A DNA stretch of 8,311 nucleotides from NCBI GenBank assembly GCA_020200195.1, contig JAIVJE010000325.1, positions 1 to 8,311 on the forward strand, read 5' to 3'. Below, one piece after another: positions 1 through 6,333 of this stretch (within the stretch, counting starts at the first letter, position 1; each line of letters opens with the position of its first letter). The stretch comes from Acidobacteriota bacterium (GTDB lineage: Bacteria > Acidobacteriota > Vicinamibacteria > Vicinamibacterales > 2-12-FULL-66-21). The notes under the pieces are model-generated. The model had not been told where the DNA came from. It saw nothing but the letters and a program-made list of their open reading frames with translations, and searched no databases. The position numbers were made by a program, and so were the translations under genes.

Positions 1-175
1 GTAATGTCTCGCGTGCCGTGATCCCCGCCGACATCAGTCGATTGCCCGTGCCGTAATACAACGCAGACCCGTCACGCGACCAGAAGGGTCTCACCCCGCC
101 GTCACTCGAGACGACGGCACGCCGGCCGTCACCGAGCCGTTGGACATAGACATCCCAGCGCCCCGCCTCGTTCGA
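1..175 (-). pseudogene. PD40 / TolB-like beta-propeller protein, internal fragment
   Basis: Reading the minus strand from 175 towards 1 gives an open frame beginning SNEAGRWDVYVQRLGDGRR and continuing with GGVRPFWSRDGSALYYGTGN. The pattern 'SNE.GRWDVYV...DGG..P.WSRDG..LYY' is the typical blade of PD40 (WD40-like) propellers. These are common at the C-terminus of serine/threonine kinases and TolB-like proteins, where they are thought to mediate ligand or protein binding. The fragment continues off the left edge of the window. Its upstream side stops abruptly at about 175: codons further upstream in the same frame (HHGRRD reading backwards) no longer resemble the family, and the DNA there encodes a permease on the other strand. 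No start codon or ribosome binding site is present. Family assignment is by motif recognition only; the parent protein cannot be told. Confidence 0.6.
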
Positions 176-316
176 ATGATGTCCGCGGCGGTCAGCCTCG
201 TCCTGATGCTGGGATTGCCATGGGCGACATGGCGTCGCTTGATGCTGTGGATGGCGCTGGGGATCGGGTTCTATTTTGCCTACGGCTACCGCTCCAGCCG
301 GCTCCGAGCCCGCTAG
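176..316 (+). pseudogene. APC-family amino acid permease, C-terminal 46 codons only
   Basis: The plus-strand frame ending in TAG at 314-316 encodes two hydrophobic segments separated by LPWATWRRL, followed by WMALGIGFYFAYGYRSSRL and a basic end (RAR). The order 'hydrophobic helix, LP-x-x-TW-x-R, helix, Y-F-x-YG-x-x-x-S-R-L' is the usual C-terminus of APC-superfamily cationic amino acid permeases of the inner membrane, which run to about 450-550 residues. Only the last one or two membrane helices remain. The ATG codons at 176 and 179 are probably internal methionines, because no ribosome binding site precedes them and the DNA just upstream belongs to an antisense propeller gene. It faces the methyltransferase gene, and their stop codons overlap. 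A transporter this short cannot work, so it is called a remnant. Family call is moderately sure. Confidence 0.55.
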
Positions 317-993
317 GACGCGTGCACGACCAGGCGGCCTGACTGAGGCCGGTTGCTGAGCGCGGCCGTGATCTTCTTGAAAAAGCGCATCGACGGCCGG
401 TACTTCACCTCGACGCTGCGGAACCCCGACGACAGCAGCATCTGCATCAGACACTCTTCGGTCGGAATGGCCGTGAACTCGCGCGCGCGGCCGGTTTCGT
501 GGCCGTCGCCTGGAAAGAACGAGACCAGCGGATAACTTCCGTGCAGCGCGGGCAGCAGTGTGTGCGTTTCGCAGATCAGGCGCCCGCGAACGATCTGGCG
601 CAGCCGATCGAGCGCGTCGATGGGAGACCGCAGGTGGTAGAACACGCCGAGAAACAGTACGAGATCGAACTGCCCGACGGCCTCGACCGACAGTTCCTCC
701 ACGGCCAGCCGCCGATGCTCGACCTTCGAATCGAGGGCTGAGTGCGCGAGCAGGAACGCATCCATCCCATAGTGATCCCAGGCGTACGTATCGATCGCGA
801 GCACCCGGTCCGCGCCGCGGCGCTCGCATTCGAACGACCAGAACCCGTCCCACGCGCCAATGTCGAGAACGGACTGCCCGCGAAGGTCGTTGGGAATCTG
901 GAGGAGCCGAAGCCGGCGGGCGAAACGCCGCTGAATGTGTTTCTCAGGCCGCGTGACGAAGCCGCCGCCGAGATCGATGGGGTGATACCAGTG
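313..993 (-). pseudogene. Class I SAM-dependent methyltransferase (CmoB/DUF1698-like), 5'-truncated
   Basis: The recognisable protein starts at HWYHPIDLGGGFVTRP (codons at about 993) and runs about 226 residues to the stop at 313-315. It contains VLDIGAWDGFWSFECERRGA (SAM-binding motif I with the acidic end of strand 2, LAIDTY), then FDLVLFLGVFYHLRSP (motif IV region) and a PTEECLMQMLLSSGF segment near the end. 'WYH.IDLG.G..T' followed by 'LDIG.WDGFW.FE.ERRGA' is typical of methyltransferases related to the tRNA carboxymethoxyuridine enzyme CmoB and of uncharacterised relatives, so the substrate is unknown. The open frame continues upstream to an ATG at 1116. Those extra 41 residues are Ser/Arg-rich and lie out of frame inside a cupredoxin coding region, so I regard them as a shadow. 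The native N-terminus is missing, and the catalytic core may or may not still be translated. Confidence 0.7.
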
Positions 994-1198
994 GCATGTC
1001 CGCGGCGTTGAACGTGATCTTGACGAGATCGTCCTTCTGGACTTCCAGACGCCCTGGCGCAAACGCGAAATGATCGCCGGTGAGTGTGAACTCGCGGACC
1101 TGACCCTGCGATGCACGCGCGGGACCGGTCAGATACAGGGCCGTCGCGGCGCCGAGACAGGCGAACGCCAGTACGCGCTTCTGCCGTAGTCGATGCAT
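944..1198 (-). pseudogene. Secreted cupredoxin-domain protein, 3'-truncated
   Basis: The ATG at 1196-1198 has a strong AGGAGG six bases upstream. The product begins with a signal peptide: basic MHRLRQKR, hydrophobic core VLAFACLGAATALYLTG, and probable cleavage after PARA. The mature part REFTLTGDHFAFAPGRLEVQ-KDDLVKITFNAADMP matches the first strands of cupredoxin domains (plastocyanin/CoxII-like, exported blue-copper proteins). Family members then continue with 'HSF' or similar, containing the first copper ligand, and end with a Cys/His/Met ligand cluster. Here that part is absent: after Met-Pro (about 992-997) the DNA becomes methyltransferase sequence, and the frame runs about 16 unrelated residues (LVSPHRSRRR...) to a stop at 944. 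No copper ligand set remains. The gene lies 67 bp downstream of pnp on the same strand. That spacer holds only the ribosome binding site and a short CCGGCGCCGG palindrome, with no clear terminator. Confidence 0.72.
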
Positions 1199-1204
1199 TG
1201 GCTG

Positions 1205-1210
1205 CCTCCT
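1205..1210 (-). promoter_or_regulatory. Shine-Dalgarno site of the cupredoxin gene
   Basis: The minus strand reads AGGAGG, then six bases (CAGCCA), then ATG. The near-perfect anti-SD complement and spacing fix the cupredoxin start. They also argue that this frame, not the overlapping methyltransferase extension, is the real coding frame between 995 and 1198. Confidence 0.8.
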
Positions 1211-1265
1211 ACGATAAAGACGACCGGCGCCGGGGTTTGGTTGCTCCCTACCTCGTCCGTATGGG

Positions 1266-3464
<2,199 letters not shown>

Positions 3465-3505
3465 TGTCTTCTTTCTGTCGGTGAGGTGCGCCAGCTTTTT
3501 ACTTA

Positions 3506-3574
3506 TGGCTTTGGGCTTTCGGCTGTGGACTGTGGCCCGTTCATAGCTGCGCCTGAAGCCTAAAACCCAACGCC
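3506..3574 (-). repeat. Inverted pair of 7-nt-period arrays in the rpsO-pnp spacer
   Basis: On the plus strand 3506-3540 splits into five consecutive heptamers: TGGCTTT, GGGCTTT, CGGCTGT, GGACTGT, GGCCCGT. Further right, 3554-3574 splits into TGAAGCC, TAAAACC, CAACGCC, which are degenerate copies of the reverse complement (AAAGCCN). The best pairing is 3511-3524 with 3557-3570. In the operon mRNA 13 of 14 positions pair, counting one G-U, around a 32-nt loop. The array begins three bases after the rpsO stop and ends 41 bases before the pnp start. No U-run follows the stem, so it does not look like a terminator. In E. coli an RNase III-cut stem in this same spacer controls pnp autoregulation; a similar role here is inference. 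Confidence 0.6.
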
Positions 3575-3577
3575 TGT

Positions 3578-3847
3578 TTACTTGCGGATGCCCAGGCGTC
3601 GGATCAGTTCGGCGTAGCGTTCAGTGTCCTTCCGCTTGACGTAGTCGAGCAGGCGCCGGCGCTGTCCGACCAGCTTGAGAAGGCCGCGGCGCGAATGATG
3701 GTCCTTCGCGTGAGTCTTGAAATGCTCCGTCAGGTAGTTGATCCGCTCGCTGAGGAGCGCGACCTGAACCTCTGGAGAGCCGGTATCTGCGGTGTGAGTC
3801 TTGTAGCTGCCGATGACTTCGGTCTTGCGGTCCTTACTCAGCGTCAC
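3578..3847 (-). CDS. rpsO: 30S ribosomal protein S15
   Basis: S15 is a primary 16S rRNA binder of the 30S platform. With the GTG start at 3845-3847 the protein is 89 residues, the usual family length, and begins (M)TLSKDRKTEVIGSYK. Family signatures are TGSPEVQVALLSERI (22-36), the DHHSRRGL turn (49-56) and the basic end YAELIRRLGIRK. The GTG is chosen because GGAGG lies six bases upstream (3854-3858). The frame is also open to an ATG at 3898, but those 17 extra residues are unlike S15 and would lack a ribosome binding site. The 104-bp gap to truB is free of genes. It holds the S15 mRNA leader, where many bacteria place an S15-binding autoregulatory fold; I could not identify such a fold by eye. 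ribF, often found between truB and rpsO, is absent. Confidence 0.97.
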   Translation of the reverse strand: MTLSKDRKTEVIGSYKTHTADTGSPEVQVALLSERINYLTEHFKTHAKDHHSRRGLLKLVGQRRRLLDYVKRKDTERYAELIRRLGIRK

Positions 3848-3853
3848 GTCTGA

Positions 3854-3858
3854 CCTCC
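3854..3858 (-). promoter_or_regulatory. Shine-Dalgarno site of rpsO
   Basis: The minus strand reads GGAGG, then TCAGAC, then GTG. The six-base spacing and the resulting 89-residue S15 decide the GTG start over the upstream ATG at 3898. Confidence 0.8.
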
Positions 3859-3951
3859 ACGTACGGTCCAGAAGTTCGGAGGGCCTGCCCGCCCGCACCA
3901 GACCGCCGTTGCCGTTGTTGAAGAAGGATAAATGTGTTCCGAATCAGTATG

Positions 3952-4863
3952 TTACACCAGAACGATCACCGGATGCAAAAGGCCGTCGGCGCGCGTTTCG
4001 GCGATACCCAGCAGGGCGCCGGTCGCGTCGGTCAGCCGCACCGGTCCGTCCCAGCTGCCATCCCTGGTCGTCAGGTCGTCGACACCCAACGCATTGCCAT
4101 GGCTCGCCCGGTCGACGCCGCGTTCGTTCAGCACCGCCCGCGCCAGCCAGGGAAGCAGCACATCCATCGGGATCAGCCGCGCCACGGACGCGGGCCCCTC
4201 GGTCTCGAGTGTGTCAAGCGGTATCGCCTGGTCGAGCCCGACGTCGCCCGCCCGTGTGCGTCGGAGTGCTTCGAGGTAGGCACCACAACCGAGCCGCTGT
4301 CCGAGCTCGTGCGCCAGTGACCGTACATAAAAGCCCGCCGAGCAGGTGACGATCAAGTGAGCAAGGCCCGCGTCGTAACCCTGGAGCGTCAGCCGCTCGA
4401 CGCTCACGGATACGGGCGGTGGCGTGACCGGACGCTTCTGTCGCGCCAGCCTGTACGCAGGGACACCACCGAATTTCTTGGCGGAAAACGGGGGCGGTGT
4501 CTGCAGGTAAGTGCCCCTGAACTCGTTCAGCCAGGCCTCGATCGCATTCGCGGTCAGGCCCGCCGGAGGTGACGGGACGTTCAGGTCAGTGGCCAGCTCG
4601 CCGGACACCAGACGACCCTGGACGTCGTAGCTGTCGGTTGTCGCACCGAACCGGACCGCGGCCTCATACTGTTTGGTCGCTGCGCTCATCAGCGAAGCGA
4701 GCCTGGTCGCCCGGCCGATGACGAGCGGGAGTACACCCGAGGCGAGCGGGTCCAGCGTCCCCGTATGTCCGACGCGCGACACGCCAAGCGCGCGTCGCAC
4801 CCGCACCACGACGTCGTGTGACGTCGGTCCCACTGGCTTGTCGACGACGAGTACTCCGTTCAT
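3952..4863 (-). CDS. truB: tRNA pseudouridine(55) synthase
   Basis: TruB converts U55 in the T-loop of tRNAs to pseudouridine and also acts as a tRNA folding chaperone. The 303-residue product opens with MNGVLVVDKPVGPTSHDVV. It carries the catalytic block GHTGTLDPLASGVL (32-45) with Asp38 as the nucleophile, the stacking Tyr65 in KQYEA, the RFGATTDSYD segment (70-79), PAYRLAR (134-140) and CSAGFYVRSLAHELG (173-187). The remaining 90 or so residues form a TruB C-terminal region. The ATG at 4861-4863 overlaps the nrnA TGA as ATGA, which suggests translational coupling; only a distant GGAG is present. The frame stays open far upstream, to 5586, but that part is a shadow of nrnA. The stop is TAA at 3952-3954. 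Confidence 0.97.
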   Translation of the reverse strand: MNGVLVVDKPVGPTSHDVVVRVRRALGVSRVGHTGTLDPLASGVLPLVIGRATRLASLMSAATKQYEAAVRFGATTDSYDVQGRLVSGELATDLNVPSPPAGLTANAIEAWLNEFRGTYLQTPPPFSAKKFGGVPAYRLARQKRPVTPPPVSVSVERLTLQGYDAGLAHLIVTCSAGFYVRSLAHELGQRLGCGAYLEALRRTRAGDVGLDQAIPLDTLETEGPASVARLIPMDVLLPWLARAVLNERGVDRASHGNALGVDDLTTRDGSWDGPVRLTDATGALLGIAETRADGLLHPVIVLV

Positions 4864-5900
4864 GCCGTCGGGCGGGTCTCCAGCCCGTCGGCAATGGCGC
4901 GGGTCATCTGCTCGATGATTCGCGGCTTCACGTCGTCCAACCGGCCCTGCACGGTGAACCCTGCGGCGTTCTTGTGGCCGCCGCCGCCGAACTTGTTCGC
5001 GACCACGCGGACGTCGACGTCGTACTTGGACCGCATACTGACGCGCACCTCGGCTCCGGGAGCAACCTTGAAAAAGACCACCGCCTGAATCTCCCTCGCG
5101 GTCAGCGGCAGGTTGATGAGCCCTTCCGTGTCGTTGTGCGTGCACCCGCACGCGTCGAGCATCTGGTCGTCCATGTACAGCACGGCCAGCCGCCCATGGT
5201 CGACGAGCTCCATCGAATCGAGCAGCGCGCCGATGAGCTTCAGCTTTCCGAAGCTGTTGCTGTCGAACACGCCGCGGGCCATCGCCGTGGGGTTCACTCC
5301 CGCCTGCACCGCCTGACGGCAGATCTCGAACGTCCGCGGGGTGATGTTGGAGTGGTGGAACGATCCGGTGTCGGTGAGAATCGCGAGGTAGATGTGGGTG
5401 GCAATCTCGAGCGTGAGCGGCACGTGCAGCGCCTTGATGACGTCGAACACCATCTCGCCGCAGGCAGCCGCCGATTCGTCGAACCAGTTCACCGCGCCGT
5501 ACATCCGGTTGCCGGCGTGATGATCGATGTTGATCAGGAATTCCCGCTCGAGCCCCGCAACGCCGGTCCGCGACAGATCGCTGCATTCCATCACGATTAC
5601 CGCGTCGACATCAGGCTCGACACGCGTGGCAATCGCGATCCGGTTGACGCCGGGAAACTCCAGGTAGTGCTCGGGGGCGGGATCCGCGTTGACGATGCGC
5701 ACCTGCTTTCCCAGCGCGTCGAGTGCGAACGCCATGGCCAGCTGGGAGCCGATCGAATCTCCGTCGGGTCGCGCGTGCGACGTCAACAGGAAGCGCTGGC
5801 GCTGCTGGATTGCGTCGCGGATCTGCTCGATCGCCGCCGCTCCGGCGCTGCGGGCTACACGGTCAGTGGTCAGATCCGTCGTCTCCCGTGGTGGGTTCAT
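4860..5900 (-). CDS. nrnA: Bifunctional oligoribonuclease / pAp phosphatase, DHH family
   Basis: NrnA-type enzymes finish RNA turnover by degrading 2-5-nt RNAs and hydrolyse 3'-phosphoadenosine 5'-phosphate, using two Mn ions. The 346-residue product has all DHH motifs: SHARPDGDSIG (41-51; Asp46, Asp48), MECSD (104-108), NIDHHAGN (124-131; Asp126-His127-His128) and LTDTGSFHHSN (175-185). Then comes the DHHA1 domain with FGGGGHKNAAGF (304-315), which binds the RNA substrate. The ATG at 5900 lies inside the end of rbfA, giving a 38-bp overlap; the next downstream codons offer no better start. Ribosome binding is weak (GGAG about 12-14 bases upstream), so coupling to rbfA is likely. The position between rbfA and truB is a frequent one for nrnA. 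Its pairing with pnp in one operon puts two steps of RNA decay together. Confidence 0.95.
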   Translation of the reverse strand: MNPPRETTDLTTDRVARSAGAAAIEQIRDAIQQRQRFLLTSHARPDGDSIGSQLAMAFALDALGKQVRIVNADPAPEHYLEFPGVNRIAIATRVEPDVDAVIVMECSDLSRTGVAGLEREFLINIDHHAGNRMYGAVNWFDESAAACGEMVFDVIKALHVPLTLEIATHIYLAILTDTGSFHHSNITPRTFEICRQAVQAGVNPTAMARGVFDSNSFGKLKLIGALLDSMELVDHGRLAVLYMDDQMLDACGCTHNDTEGLINLPLTAREIQAVVFFKVAPGAEVRVSMRSKYDVDVRVVANKFGGGGHKNAAGFTVQGRLDDVKPRIIEQMTRAIADGLETRPTA

Positions 5901-6267
5901 TCGGTTGAGGAGCCTCCGCTCGCTCGGCCTGGATCTCTTGCAGGATCCGCTCGATGCGGTCGTGCTGCTCGATCGACTCGTCGTAGAAGAACTGGAGCTC
6001 GGGCACGCGCTTGAAATTCATGCGGCGAGCGACCTGCCGTCGCAGGAACGGCGTGGCCCGGCCGAGCGCCTTGCCCGTGTCCGTTCGGGCCTTGGCGTCG
6101 CCGAGGGTCGTGTAGTAGACCTTCGCCTGCTGGAGATCGGGCGTGACCTTGACGCGGGTGATCGTCAAAAAACCGATGCCCGGGTCGTGCACGTCCCGCG
6201 CGAGTATCTCGGTGATCTCGACACGCAGCTGGTCGCCGACGCGGACGGCACGAGGGGAGAGAGGCAT
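5863..6267 (-). CDS. rbfA: 30S ribosome-binding factor A
   Basis: RbfA is a small single-KH-domain protein that binds immature 30S subunits near the 16S rRNA 5' helix and helps late maturation. The 134-residue product begins MPLSPRAVRVGDQLRVEITEIL and has VHDPGIGFLTITRVKVTPDLQQAKVYYT (about 26-53), then LRRQVARRMNFKRVPELQFFYDESIEQHDRIERIL (about 75-109), all diagnostic. A short polar tail ends DDGSDH. I place the start at the ATG 6265-6267, since family members begin a few residues before 'R..RV.DQ'. The frame is open 21 codons further to 6330, but those codons are translated repeat DNA. No Shine-Dalgarno sequence precedes the ATG: the nine bases before it read TTTATAGCC, directly after the repeat element, so initiation may be leaderless-like, structure-dependent or coupled to infB. 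Confidence 0.96.
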   Translation of the reverse strand: MPLSPRAVRVGDQLRVEITEILARDVHDPGIGFLTITRVKVTPDLQQAKVYYTTLGDAKARTDTGKALGRATPFLRRQVARRMNFKRVPELQFFYDESIEQHDRIERILQEIQAERAEAPQPNEPTTGDDGSDH

Positions 6268-6273
6268 GGCTAT

Positions 6274-6324
6274 AAAAGGGACAAGGGAAAAGGGACAAGG
6301 GAAAAGGCCTTTCCCCTTGTCCCT
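6274..6324 (-). repeat. Tandem 14-bp (7+7) repeat with adjoining inverted copy, infB-rbfA spacer
   Basis: Plus strand 6274-6287 and 6288-6301 are identical 14-mers, AAAAGGGACAAGGG, each made of two related heptamers (AAAAGGG, ACAAGGG), and a partial third follows (6302-6307). Positions 6308-6324 are an inverted copy. In the operon mRNA, AGGGACAAGGGGAAAGG pairs along all 17 positions, with one G-U, with the complement of either 6291-6307 (no loop beyond the stem tip) or 6277-6293 (14-nt loop). The two hairpins exclude each other, and the second ends nine bases before the rbfA ATG. The stem is followed by UUUUCCC, so partial termination is conceivable. This element fills most of the 66-bp spacer. 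Confidence 0.85.
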
Positions 6325-6333
6325 GGTCAAGGA

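Noticed and set aside
1224..1233. CCGGCGCCGG palindrome after pnp as a possible rho-independent terminator
   Set aside because: Ten bases with no room for a loop and no adjacent U-run; short GC palindromes are common at this base composition.
3848..3951. Possible S15-binding autoregulatory fold or promoter in the rpsO leader
   Set aside because: I found no clear -35/-10 pair or recognisable S15 mRNA motif by eye; covariance searching would be needed to support it.
4864..5586. Upstream extension of the truB frame
   Set aside because: The extension is the out-of-frame reading of nrnA. TruB family start, length and the ATGA overlap all support the start at 4863.
6268..6330. 21-codon N-terminal extension of rbfA
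   Set aside because: It translates the tandem/inverted repeat and does not resemble RbfA, which normally begins close to the 'RVGDQ' segment.
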